Below, one piece after another: positions 8,912 through 17,241 of a DNA stretch of 64,000 bases (positions within the stretch are counted from its first letter, which is position 1; each line of letters begins with the position of its first letter). This DNA is from Streptomyces sp. DH-12 (lineage in GTDB: Bacteria; Actinomycetota; Actinomycetes; Streptomycetales; Streptomycetaceae): NCBI RefSeq assembly GCF_002899455.1, contig NZ_PPFB01000001.1, forward strand, positions 5,307,001-5,371,000, given 5' to 3'. Under the pieces are notes generated by a model. That model had not been told where the DNA came from, did not search any database, and worked only from the letters and a program-made list of their open reading frames with translations. Made by a program: the position numbers and the translations under genes.

Positions 8912-9577
8912 ATGACGGCCACCACCGCCGTACTCCCCGCCCGCGCCCTCCTGCTGGACATGGACGGCACCCTCGTCAACTCCGACGCCTCGGTCGAGCG
9001 CATCTGGCGCCGTTGGGCCGAGCGCCACGGGCTGGACGGCGACGAGGTCATGAAGGTGGTGCACGGCCGGCAGGGGTACGCCTCCATGGCCCTGCTGCTG
9101 CCGGACCGGCCCATGGAGCAGAACCACGCGGAGAACGCCCGGCTGCTCGCGGAGGAGACCGCGGACACCGAGGGCGTCGTCGCGATACCGGGCGCCCGCG
9201 CGTTCCTCGCCTCCCTCCACGGGCTGCCGCACGCGCTCGTCACGTCGGCGGACGTCGCCCTGTCCACGGCGCGGATGGCCGCCGCCGGGCTCGAACAGCC
9301 CGCGGTGCGGATCACCGCCGAGTCGGTCGGCGCGAGCAAGCCCGACCCGGAGGGCTTCCTGAAGGGCGCGGCGGAGCTGGGCGTCGACCCGGCCGACTGC
9401 GTCGTCTTCGAGGACTCCGGCGCGGGGATCGCCGCGGGGCGCGCCGCCGGGATGCGGGTGGTCGGCATCGGCCCGCGGGCCGGCTTCCACCAGCCGGACG
9501 TCGTCGTCCGGGACCTGACCCAGGTGCGGGTCGAGCGCACGCCGGAGGGGACGATCCGGCTGCACATCTCCGCGTGA
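8912..9577 (+). CDS. HAD-superfamily sugar-phosphate phosphatase-like hydrolase
   Basis: 221 residues, ATG at 8912 with GGAG eight bases upstream (a TTG at 8900 would overlap that site). HAD motif I is LDMDGTLVNSD (about 15-25), with a helical cap of subfamily I following. Motif II is VTSAD, motif III is the Lys in ASKPDPEGF and motif IV is VFEDSGAGI. The layout matches 2-deoxyglucose-6-phosphate or glycerol-phosphate phosphatase-like enzymes; the actual substrate cannot be read. It converges on the next gene. Confidence 0.9.
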   Translation: MTATTAVLPARALLLDMDGTLVNSDASVERIWRRWAERHGLDGDEVMKVVHGRQGYASMALLLPDRPMEQNHAENARLLAEETADTEGVVAIPGARAFLASLHGLPHALVTSADVALSTARMAAAGLEQPAVRITAESVGASKPDPEGFLKGAAELGVDPADCVVFEDSGAGIAAGRAAGMRVVGIGPRAGFHQPDVVVRDLTQVRVERTPEGTIRLHISA

Positions 9578-9607
9578 GGGGCGACCGGCTCCGGTGACGC
9601 GGTCCCG

Positions 9608-11125
9608 TCAGGGCGCCTGGGTCTCCGTCTCCAGGCGGCTGCGGGTCTGCGGGCCGTACACACCCAGTTCCTCGGTGATGCCGCGGGACCACTGGTAGTG
9701 GCGCACGCCTTCCTCCACCCGGTGGCTGTACCGGCCGTCGAGGTCGCCGTGGTACAGCCACAACTGGCGCAGACGCTGCTGGAGTTCGACGACCCCCGGT
9801 CCCCGGTCGCCGCGCCGCAGCACGGGGGCGGCGCCGACCGGCTCCTCCGGCTCCGGGGCCGCCGCGGGCGCGGAGGACGCGGCGCCGGCCGACGGGGTCG
9901 CCGACGGCTCGGCGGACGCGGACGGGCTCGGCGCGGAACTGGACGCCGAGGGCGACGGGGACCCGGACGCGCTCGCACTCGCGCTCGCGGACGGGGAGCC
10001 CGACGCGGACGCGGACGCGGTGGGGGAGGCGGACGAGGCGTCGGGGGACGGCTCCGCCGAGGGGGCCGCGGACGACGCGTCCGGCACGCTCGCCCTGATG
10101 TCGTCCGGGGCGGCGGTGTTCCGCGACGGCGTGTCGTACGAGAACAGCCCGCTCGCCCAGCCCGCCGCGCCCAGGACGGCCACGGCCGCGCCGGCCGCCG
10201 CGATCAGCGCGCCGCGCCTGCGGCGGTCGCGCGGCGCGGTGGCGTCGGGCCGGGGGACCGCCGTTTCCGCGGGCACCGCCGCTTCCGCGGGCACCGCGCG
10301 GAGCGGACGCGTGGCGTCGTCGAAGAGGCCCAGATCGTCGGCGTTCGGCCGTGCGGTGCCGGGGGCGAGGGGCGTGGGCAGCACGGACGTGCGGTCGTCG
10401 GCGCCGGGGGCGACGGTCTTCCGCACGGCCGTGGCGTCGTCGAGTCCGGGGGCGGCCGCCGGGGCGGGGGCGCCGGGCGCGGCTGCGGCGCCGGACTCCT
10501 CGGCGTCGGGCGCCGCGCCGGCGGGGCGGACGGCGCGCAGCGTCATGGTGGCGTCGGGGGCCTCCGGGCCGGCGGATTCCGCCGGCGCCCGCCGTCCGCC
10601 GGGCGCGCCGGCGCCGGCCCGGTCGGCGGCGCCGGGTGCCGCGTCGGCGTGGCCGCCGGTGCGCGCGGCCCCCGCGCGGGGTGCTCCGGTACGGGGCGTC
10701 GCCCCGGCGCCGGCGGCATCCCCCGCTCCGGCTCCCCCCGCTCCGGACGCGGCCGCGGAGCCGGGCGCTGCCCTGCCGGTCCCCGCGACGTCGGGGCGTA
10801 CGGCCTCCGGGGCCGTGGTGGCGTCGGGCGCTCCCGCGCCCCCGCTCACGGGTGTCCGGGAGGCCTCGGGCGCCTCGGGGGCGGGCGGCGCGCCCGGTTC
10901 CGTCGCCTGGGGCGACCCGTCCGGCGTAGTGCTGCCCGGGCGGCCGTTCAGGTCGACGTAGGGGCGTATCCGCAGGGGGTCGAAGTCCTCCGCCGCGGCC
11001 GCCTCCGCCGTGCGGGCGTCGCGGAGGGCGTCGGAGGCGCGTCGGGTGCAGCCGCACGACGGAGTGTTGTCGGTGTTCCTGGGCGCACCGCATTCCGGGC
11101 ACGGGTGCCCGTCCGGCTGGTCCAC
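9608..11125 (-). CDS. Zinc-ribbon, single-pass membrane protein with C-terminal peptidoglycan-binding domain
   Basis: 505 residues. The N-terminus has a C-P-E-C ... C-G-C zinc ribbon (residues 9-26). A very long Ala/Pro/Gly/Thr-rich low-complexity region (about 40-270) and one membrane helix (about 285-305, after R-D-R-R-R-R) follow, then a Ser/Ala/Pro-rich extracellular linker. The C-terminal PG_binding_1 domain (about 430-500) has R-G-D-R-G-P-G-V-V-E-L-Q-Q-R-L and D-G-R-Y. It may link a cytoplasmic sensor ribbon to cell-wall binding. It is divergent from the DHA2 exporter gene, with a 159-base shared control region. Confidence 0.85.
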   Translation of the reverse strand: MDQPDGHPCPECGAPRNTDNTPSCGCTRRASDALRDARTAEAAAAEDFDPLRIRPYVDLNGRPGSTTPDGSPQATEPGAPPAPEAPEASRTPVSGGAGAPDATTAPEAVRPDVAGTGRAAPGSAAASGAGGAGAGDAAGAGATPRTGAPRAGAARTGGHADAAPGAADRAGAGAPGGRRAPAESAGPEAPDATMTLRAVRPAGAAPDAEESGAAAAPGAPAPAAAPGLDDATAVRKTVAPGADDRTSVLPTPLAPGTARPNADDLGLFDDATRPLRAVPAEAAVPAETAVPRPDATAPRDRRRRGALIAAAGAAVAVLGAAGWASGLFSYDTPSRNTAAPDDIRASVPDASSAAPSAEPSPDASSASPTASASASGSPSASASASASGSPSPSASSSAPSPSASAEPSATPSAGAASSAPAAAPEPEEPVGAAPVLRRGDRGPGVVELQQRLRQLWLYHGDLDGRYSHRVEEGVRHYQWSRGITEELGVYGPQTRSRLETETQAP

Positions 11126-11193
11126 GTGTCGTCCCTCCCCTCGCGAACTCCAGAGATTATGCAGATCATCTTCACACTCGCGTCCGCGCGCCC

Positions 11194-11212
11194 CCGGAAT
11201 CAGAACTTCCGG
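11194..11212. promoter_or_regulatory. Dyad CCGGAA-N7-TTCCGG in the divergent promoter region
   Basis: A perfect 6-bp inverted repeat, CCGGAA (11194-11199) and TTCCGG (11207-11212), lies 72 bases upstream of the exporter start in the region shared with the peptidoglycan-binding gene. The exporter itself carries a winged-helix domain, so this is a candidate operator, by inference only. Confidence 0.35.
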
Positions 11213-11284
11213 TAGGACTCAACAGGCCATATGCGGTCACTCCGATCACGATGGAGGGTGGAACGAGAACCTCTGGAGGTCTGC

Positions 11285-13384
11285 ATGGCCGGGGACGCGC
11301 ACCGTTCGGCGTCGGACACGGGATCCGCACGACCCGCACGGCCCGCACCGCCGGACGGTTCGACGGGGACGGGCGGCGCCGGCGAGGACCAGGTGTCCGG
11401 CAGCGTCCTGCTGTCGATCGGCGCGCTGCTGCTCGGCCTGCTGCTGGCCGCCCTCGACCAGACGATCGTCTCCACCGCCCTGCCGACCATCGTCAGTGAG
11501 CTGGGCGGCCTGGAGCACCTGTCCTGGGTGGTCACCGCCTACCTGCTGGCGTCCACGGCCGCGACCCCGCTGTGGGGCAAGCTCGGCGACCAGTACGGCC
11601 GCAAGCGTCTCTTCCAGACCGCCATCGTCATCTTCCTGGTCGGGTCCGTGCTGTGCGGGGTGGCGCAGGACATGCCCCAGCTGATCGGGTTCCGCGCGCT
11701 GCAGGGCCTCGGCGGCGGCGGACTGATCGTGCTGTCGATGGCGATCGTCGGCGACCTGGTGCCGCCCCGCGAACGCGGCCGCTACCAGGGCCTGTTCGGG
11801 GCGGTGTTCGGCGCGACGAGCGTGCTCGGGCCGCTGCTCGGCGGGCTGTTCACCCAGCATCTGAGCTGGCGCTGGGTGTTCTACATCAACGTGCCCGTCG
11901 GGATCGTCGCGCTCGCCGTCATCGCCGCCGTGCTGCACATCCCCCGCCGGTCGGCCAAGCACGTGATCGACTACCTGGGCACCTTCCTCATCGCCTCCGT
12001 CGCCACCTGTCTGGTGCTGGTCGCCTCCCTCGGCGGAACCACCTGGGCCTGGGCGTCGCCGCAGATCATCGGACTCGCGGTGCTGGGCGCCGTGCTGATC
12101 GTCGCCTTCGTGGCGGCGGAGCGCCGGGCCGCCGAACCGGTGCTGCCGCTCAAGCTGTTCCGCGTGCGGACCTTCACCCTGTCCGCCGTGATCAGCTTCA
12201 TCGTCGGCTTCGCGATGTTCGGCGCGCTGACCTATCTGCCGACCTTCCTCCAGGTGGTCCACGGCATCAGCCCGACCCTGTCCGGGGTGCACATGCTGCC
12301 GATGGTGGCGGGCATGCTGCTGTCCTCCACCGGCTCCGGGCAGATCGTCAGCCGCACCGGCCGCTGGAAGGTGTTCCCGATCGCGGGCACCGCCGTCACC
12401 GCCGTCGGACTGCTGCTGCTCCACCAGCTCGACACGCAGAGCTCCACCGCGGTGATGAGCGCGTTCTTCTTCGTCTTCGGCCTCGGCCTCGGCCTGGTCA
12501 TGCAGGTCCTGGTGCTGATCGTGCAGAACGCCGTCCCCTACGAGGACCTCGGCGTCGCCACCTCCGGGGCGACCTTCTTCCGGTCCATCGGCGCCTCGTT
12601 CGGCGTCGCCGTGTTCGGCGCGATCTTCACGGGCCGGCTCGACGACCAGCTCACCGCCGCCTTCCGCGGCGCGGATCTGCCGCCCGGCGTCTCGCCCGGG
12701 ACGCTGGAGGCCGACCCGCGCGGCATCGGCGCGCTGCCGCCCGCCCTGCGCCCCGCCGCGCTGGACGCCTACTCCACGGCCATCACCGACGTCTTCCTGT
12801 ACGCCGTGCCGATCGCGCTGCTGGGCTTCGCGCTGGCCTGGTTCCTCAAGGAGGACCCGCTGCGCGCCTCGGTCACCGCGCCCGACGCCTCCGAGACCCT
12901 GGCCCCGAACCCGGTGGAGCGCTCCTCGCACGACGAGGTGTGCCGCGCGCTGTCGGTGCTCGCCACCCGCGAGGGGCGCCGGGAGATCTACCGGAGGATC
13001 ACCGACCGCGCGGGCTACGACCTGCTGCCCGCGTCGAGCTGGCTGCTGCTGCGGATGCGCCGCCACGGCTCGGTGGAACCGGCCCGGCTCGCCGAGCGCA
13101 ACCCCGTCCCGCTGGACGTCGTCCTGGAGGCGTCGCGGCAGGTCGAGAGCCGGCACCTCGCCGTGCGCCGGGGCGTGGACATGGTGCTCACCGACGAGGG
13201 CCGCGAGGTGAGCGAACGGCTGGCACGGGCGCGCGAGGAGTCGCTGGCCGAGCTGCTGGGCGACTGGTGGGGGGCGGACCGCCCGACCGACCTGGTGCAG
13301 CTCGTGCACGAGCTCAACGACGAGCTGTGCGGCTCCCGTGAGGAACGCCCCCGGGGCGCCCGCGCGGTGACCCCGGCGCGCTGA
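11285..13384 (+). CDS. DHA2-family MFS drug exporter fused to a C-terminal winged-helix domain
   Basis: 699 residues, ATG at 11285 with GGAGGT seven bases upstream. Residues 45-540 form a 14-helix EmrB/QacA-type transporter, with motif A as LWGKLGDQYGRKRLF and antiporter motif C as GATSVLGPLLGG. Residues about 555-690 are soluble and resemble a MarR-like winged helix (helical ... SWLLLRMRRHGSVEPARLAE, a wing with D-M-V-L-T-D-E-G-R, and a C-terminal helix). Drug/proton antiport is the family function. The fused domain may sense substrate or bind DNA; membrane attachment makes classical repression doubtful. Confidence 0.88.
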   Translation: MAGDAHRSASDTGSARPARPAPPDGSTGTGGAGEDQVSGSVLLSIGALLLGLLLAALDQTIVSTALPTIVSELGGLEHLSWVVTAYLLASTAATPLWGKLGDQYGRKRLFQTAIVIFLVGSVLCGVAQDMPQLIGFRALQGLGGGGLIVLSMAIVGDLVPPRERGRYQGLFGAVFGATSVLGPLLGGLFTQHLSWRWVFYINVPVGIVALAVIAAVLHIPRRSAKHVIDYLGTFLIASVATCLVLVASLGGTTWAWASPQIIGLAVLGAVLIVAFVAAERRAAEPVLPLKLFRVRTFTLSAVISFIVGFAMFGALTYLPTFLQVVHGISPTLSGVHMLPMVAGMLLSSTGSGQIVSRTGRWKVFPIAGTAVTAVGLLLLHQLDTQSSTAVMSAFFFVFGLGLGLVMQVLVLIVQNAVPYEDLGVATSGATFFRSIGASFGVAVFGAIFTGRLDDQLTAAFRGADLPPGVSPGTLEADPRGIGALPPALRPAALDAYSTAITDVFLYAVPIALLGFALAWFLKEDPLRASVTAPDASETLAPNPVERSSHDEVCRALSVLATREGRREIYRRITDRAGYDLLPASSWLLLRMRRHGSVEPARLAERNPVPLDVVLEASRQVESRHLAVRRGVDMVLTDEGREVSERLARAREESLAELLGDWWGADRPTDLVQLVHELNDELCGSREERPRGARAVTPAR

Positions 13385-13405
13385 GGACCGCCTGCCCGCC
13401 CGGGC

Positions 13406-13900
13406 TCAGGCGAGCCGCTTGGCGAACCAGTGCTCGGCGTACGGTTCGTCGTTGTGCGGCTCGGTCTCCGTGTAGCCGAGGCGGGCGTACAGGGCGCGGG
13501 CCTCGACCAGGTCGCCGCGGGTGTCCAGGATCATCCGGCGGGCGCCGCGGGCCCGCGCCGCCTCCTCGGCGGCCCGCACCAGCAGCGCCGCACCGCCCCG
13601 GCCGCGCATCCGCTCCTGCAGGAACACCCGGGTCAGCTCGGCGGCCGTGCCGTCCGGTGACAGCCGGATCCCGGCGCTGCCCGCCGGCGCGCCCGCGTAC
13701 CGCGCGATCAGCAGCAGCCCGCGCGGCGGGACGAGGTCGGCGCCCGACGCGGCGGCGATCTCCCGCTCCAGCTCGTCCGGGTCGGTCCGGCGCCCCTCGT
13801 GCCGCAGATACCAGCGGTCGCTGACCTCCGTGCAGTACGCCCGCCAGAGCGCGAGGGCGGCGGGCGAGTCGGGGCGTTCCGGGGCGACGGTCCAGGTCAT
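13406..13900 (-). CDS. GNAT-family N-acetyltransferase
   Basis: 164 residues from ATG at 13900; the frame upstream of it is not coding-like. The acetyl-CoA binding motif A is R-V-F-L-Q-E-R-M-R-G-R-G-G-A-A-L-L (the Q/R-x-x-G-x-G/A loop), and the next helix leads to MILDTRGDLVEARALYARLGY, the usual C-terminal GNAT signature. The acceptor substrate is unknown. It ends 22 bases from the exporter stop and is convergent with it. Confidence 0.9.
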   Translation of the reverse strand: MTWTVAPERPDSPAALALWRAYCTEVSDRWYLRHEGRRTDPDELEREIAAASGADLVPPRGLLLIARYAGAPAGSAGIRLSPDGTAAELTRVFLQERMRGRGGAALLVRAAEEAARARGARRMILDTRGDLVEARALYARLGYTETEPHNDEPYAEHWFAKRLA

Positions 13901-14077
13901 GGCGGCATTGTCGGTCCCCGACAGGACGTCCGCGCGAGCGGGTCGGGGCGGCGGGGGACGCCGGTGGCGGGGGCGGGCCTCTGCGCCGTGCAGTTTGTGC
14001 GCGGTGCATCGGGCAACCCGATGGGCGAACCGGCTCGCGAGGAGTGCCGGTTGGGACGAGAACCCCCGGAAGGCATC

Positions 14078-14734
14078 ATGTCCACTGGCCTGATCATTGC
14101 GTTGATCGTGATTGTCGCGGTCGTTGTCGCCGTCGCGGTCGTCCTGACCCTGCGCGCACGCGGCCCGCGGCACGGAGCGAACCTCAAGCGGCGCTTCGGT
14201 CCCGAGTACGAGCGTGCCGTCGCACGGCACGACGGGGACACCAGGGCCGCCGAGCGGGAGCTGGCCGAGCGCGTGGAGCGCCACGGCTCCCTCCAGGTAC
14301 GGCCGCTGGAGCCGGCCGAGCGTGAGCGCTACGAGGCGCGCTGGACGGCCGCGCAGGAGCGGTTCGTCGACGCTCCGCGCGAGGCGGTCGTCGAGGCGGA
14401 CCGGCTGATCGCCGAACTCGCCGGCACGCGCGGCTTCCCCGCCGGCGAGCAGTACGAGGAGCAGGTCGCCGCGCTGTCCGTGCACCACGCCCACCACGTC
14501 GAGGGCTACCGCCGCGTGCACCGCGTCGCGCGGGCCCACCCGGACGGCGCGCACGACGGCAGCGCCGGCACGGAGGAGATGCGCGAGGCGATGGTCGAGG
14601 CGCGGGCGCTGTTCGAGGAACTGGTCCGGCCGTCGCGGCAGGACGGCGCACGCCGTGCCGCCGCCCCCGCCGCCCACCGCGGCGGGCAGCGCACCCCGTC
14701 GCTGCTGCACCGCCGCCAGGCGAAGGAGAGCTGA
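14078..14734 (+). CDS. Membrane-anchored protein with a conserved small helical domain
   Basis: 218 residues, ATG at 14078 with GGAAGG upstream. Residues 4-25 form one hydrophobic anchor followed by a positive R-A-R-G-P-R segment. The soluble part contains ARWTAAQERFVDAPREAVVE (about residues 90-110), which closely matches a segment of the next gene product. The remainder is Glu/Arg/Ala-rich helix. The start is predicted from the anchor and the ribosome site. Function is unknown. It is cotranscribed with the next gene, 5 bases away. Confidence 0.8.
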   Translation: MSTGLIIALIVIVAVVVAVAVVLTLRARGPRHGANLKRRFGPEYERAVARHDGDTRAAERELAERVERHGSLQVRPLEPAERERYEARWTAAQERFVDAPREAVVEADRLIAELAGTRGFPAGEQYEEQVAALSVHHAHHVEGYRRVHRVARAHPDGAHDGSAGTEEMREAMVEARALFEELVRPSRQDGARRAAAPAAHRGGQRTPSLLHRRQAKES

Positions 14735-14739
14735 TCGTC

Positions 14740-15531
14740 ATGCCCGACGCACCCCGTCACACCCAGGACACCTGGATCCCCCGGGGTCCGGGGGCCGCCC
14801 CGGACGCCCCGGCCACCGGCCCCGCTTCCGCGGACCCCGGCCACGAGGCGGCCACGCCCGACCGCAAGACGGACGCCGCCCGTACGGGGGACACCTCCCC
14901 GAGCCGTGGGGGCGCGGACTCCACCGCCGGCCTCGGCGGCACGGACGCCCCGCACGGCACGGACACCTTCCCGGGAGGCACGGACACCGCTCACCGTCCC
15001 GGCGGCACGGAGACCGGTTCCGCCGGGTCCCGGAGCCCGCTGGTCGCCGCCCACCCGCAGACCGGCGCCGGCACGCACGGCACCGCACCCGGCACGACCG
15101 GCCGCACCGCCGTGCCCGGACCGGACGGCACCGGCGCCCACACGCCCGGCGCCGGACCGGACGGCACCGGCGACCACGGCTCCGCGCCCGGCGCGAAGGG
15201 AGGGGCCGGGCACACCGGTCACCACGGCCCCGACGCCCGTCTGCTCCCCGACGACACCTGTGACCGTCTCTCCGCGCGGCTGCGGCAGGCCGTGGCCGGG
15301 TTCGTGGACCGGCCGCGGGACGCCGTCGAGGAGGCGGACCTCGTCCTGCACGAGCTCACCGAGCGGCTGACCGACGCGCTCACCGAGCGCCGCCGTGCCC
15401 TCGCGCAGAACTGGCGGACGCCCGCCCAGGGCGACCCGAAGGACGGTTCCGCGCCGGCCGCCGACACCGAGCAACTGCGGCTCGCGCTGCGGGACTACCG
15501 CGAACTGGCGGAGCGCCTGCTAGCCGTCTGA
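14740..15531 (+). CDS. Low-complexity protein sharing the helical domain of its upstream neighbour
   Basis: 263 residues, ATG at 14740; AAGGAGAG lies over the upstream stop. Residues 1-165 are Gly/Pro/Thr/Asp-rich and of biased composition. The C-terminal 95 residues are ordered, with AVAGFVDRPRDAVEEADLVL aligning to the F-V-D-x-P-R-x-A-V-x-E-A-D of the preceding protein. There is no signal peptide or membrane segment. It is likely a partner of the membrane-anchored paralogue. Its 3' end overlaps the DUF1992 gene by 12 bases on the other strand. Confidence 0.75.
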   Translation: MPDAPRHTQDTWIPRGPGAAPDAPATGPASADPGHEAATPDRKTDAARTGDTSPSRGGADSTAGLGGTDAPHGTDTFPGGTDTAHRPGGTETGSAGSRSPLVAAHPQTGAGTHGTAPGTTGRTAVPGPDGTGAHTPGAGPDGTGDHGSAPGAKGGAGHTGHHGPDARLLPDDTCDRLSARLRQAVAGFVDRPRDAVEEADLVLHELTERLTDALTERRRALAQNWRTPAQGDPKDGSAPAADTEQLRLALRDYRELAERLLAV

Positions 15532-15960
15532 GCCGTCCCGCCCGCCCTGTCCGTCCGACGCCGCCCGGCGCTCCCGCCACCGGCGTACGACGTCCTCGAC
15601 GTCGTACGGCTTCTTGCCCAGCGGGGGGCCGGGCGGCGGCTTGAACATCATGTCGCTGATCTTCGCGTTGATCTCCGCGAGGATCTTCCGCACGATCCGC
15701 TCGGAGGGCGCCGCGAGCGCCGCCTCCAGCGCGTCCTCGGCCTCCTTGCGCAGGGCCAGCGTCGGCGGCAGCACCGACATGCCCTCGCGGGCCATCTTCC
15801 GCTTCACCCACCACAGTTCGTCGTAGGCGCTCTCGACCTCGCGCGGCAGCGGTCTGCCCGCGCCCTCGAGCCGTTCGAACTCCCCGCGCGCGTCGGCGTC
15901 ACGGATCTGCTTGTCGACCCAGCTCTCGAAGTCGACGCCGGGTGGCTTCCGCTCGGTCAT
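15520..15960 (-). CDS. DUF1992 domain protein (DnaJ-related conserved region)
   Basis: 146 residues, ATG at 15960. The N-terminal part SWVDKQIRDADARGEFERLE with the following GAGRPLP is diagnostic of DUF1992, found alone or attached to J domains. The C-terminal half carries KISDMMFKPPPGPPLGKKPY. The protein is small, soluble and charged. No J domain is present here, so a chaperone link is only by family association. Confidence 0.88.
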   Translation of the reverse strand: MTERKPPGVDFESWVDKQIRDADARGEFERLEGAGRPLPREVESAYDELWWVKRKMAREGMSVLPPTLALRKEAEDALEAALAAPSERIVRKILAEINAKISDMMFKPPPGPPLGKKPYDVEDVVRRWRERRAASDGQGGRDGSDG

Positions 15961-16063
15961 GAGGCCATTGTGCCGGACGCGGTACGGCCGGGCGTTTTAT
16001 CATGCGGCGGCGGGCAGCCGATCCGGCCGCTCCGGCCCCCAGGACCTCTCAGGAGGAGCGCAC

Positions 16064-16456
16064 GTGCTCGAACTCACCATGGCCGCGGTGTCCGCGGCGG
16101 AAGCGGGCGCGACGGCCGGGATGCTCATGGCCGACGCGCCCAGCGAGCCGGGCACGGTGCTGCGGGTGGGCCGGGACACGTCCCTGTGCCGGCTGACGAC
16201 GCCCGACGACTGGCTGTTCGTGTCCCGCGTGCACCTGGAGTTCCGGTGCGCGCAGGACGGCGGCTGGCACCTGACCTGGCTGCGCGGCTCGCTGCCGGAG
16301 CCGTCGTCCGAGGTGCGGCTGACCGTCGGGGAGCACGCCCGGCCGGTCGCGTACGGCGGGACCGTGCCGCTGCCCCGGGGCGGCAGCGGGGAGATCGTGA
16401 TCCAGGACCGCGCCGCCCCGCGCAGCGTCAACGTGGGCTTCTACCACGAGGTGTGA
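16064..16456 (+). CDS. Small FHA-like domain protein
   Basis: 130 residues. The GTG at 16064 has AGGAGG eight bases upstream, better than the later ATG at 16079. After a short helix, VLRVGRDTSLCRL and WLFVSRVHLEFRC give the G-R and S-R-x-H residues of the forkhead-associated phosphothreonine-binding fold, followed by beta strands with W-x-L and a C-terminal N-V-G. The domain is short for FHA (about 100 residues) and the G-R to S-x-x-H spacing is normal. Phosphopeptide binding is therefore inferred. No kinase gene is adjacent. Confidence 0.75.
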   Translation: MLELTMAAVSAAEAGATAGMLMADAPSEPGTVLRVGRDTSLCRLTTPDDWLFVSRVHLEFRCAQDGGWHLTWLRGSLPEPSSEVRLTVGEHARPVAYGGTVPLPRGGSGEIVIQDRAAPRSVNVGFYHEV

Positions 16457-16483
16457 GCCGCGGGGCGCGGGCCGCCCGCCCGC

Positions 16484-17161
16484 TCAGCCCACCACGCGCG
16501 CCAGCGCGAAGCCGTCGTACTCCTTGGCGCCGACCGTCTGCAGCGCCGTGGCGCTGAGCCGCGGGTGGCTGCCGAACAGGTCCAGGGCGGCGCGGGTGCC
16601 CACCACGTCCGGGTCGGTGTTCGCGGGGTCGGCGACCCGGCCGCCGCGCACCACGTTGTCGAGGACGATCAGGCTGCCCGCGGCCGTCAGCCGCAGCGCC
16701 CACTCGACGTAGTGCGGGTTGTTCGCCTTGTCGGCGTCGATGAACACCAGGTCGAACGGCGGCGGGTGCTCGTCCGCGAGCTTCGGCAGCGACTCCAGCG
16801 CCGGACCGACCCGCACCTCGACCCGCTCGGCGAGACCGGCGCGGGCGATGTTGCGGAGCGCGACCTCGGCGTGCCGGGGGGCGTGCTCCAGGGTCACCAG
16901 CCGTCCGTCGGCGGGCAGGGCGCGGCCCAGCCAGATGGTGCTGTAACCGCCGAGCGTGCCGATCTCCAGGACGCGCCGGGCGCCCTGGAGCTGGGCGAGG
17001 AGCTGGAGCAGCTTGCCCTGGAGCGGGGAGACGGCGATGGGCGGGAGACCGGCGGCGTCGCTGTCGCGCAGCGCCGCCGCCAGGGCCTCGTCCGGGTCGT
17101 CGCCCAGGAGCCGCCCGGTGAGGTAGTCGTCCACCGCGTTCCAGGTCCGCGCCTCGCTCAT
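16484..17161 (-). CDS. O-methyltransferase (family 3, SAM-dependent)
   Basis: 225 residues, ATG at 17161. SAM motif I is VLEIGTLGGYSTIWLGRALP. The acidic post-I residue is in LVTLEHAPRHAEVA. The metal-binding segment FDLVFIDADKANNPHYVEWA matches the Mg2+-dependent catechol/caffeoyl-CoA O-methyltransferase family, and VLDNVVRGG closes the core. The substrate is unknown, probably a small phenolic compound. Confidence 0.92.
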   Translation of the reverse strand: MSEARTWNAVDDYLTGRLLGDDPDEALAAALRDSDAAGLPPIAVSPLQGKLLQLLAQLQGARRVLEIGTLGGYSTIWLGRALPADGRLVTLEHAPRHAEVALRNIARAGLAERVEVRVGPALESLPKLADEHPPPFDLVFIDADKANNPHYVEWALRLTAAGSLIVLDNVVRGGRVADPANTDPDVVGTRAALDLFGSHPRLSATALQTVGAKEYDGFALARVVG

Positions 17162-17241
17162 GCGGGTGTGCCTTCCGTCGGGCCGCCCGGTCCCGCCCGA
17201 CCGGATCGGCTGTCGAAGATACGGGGTGCGGCGCCGGGCCG

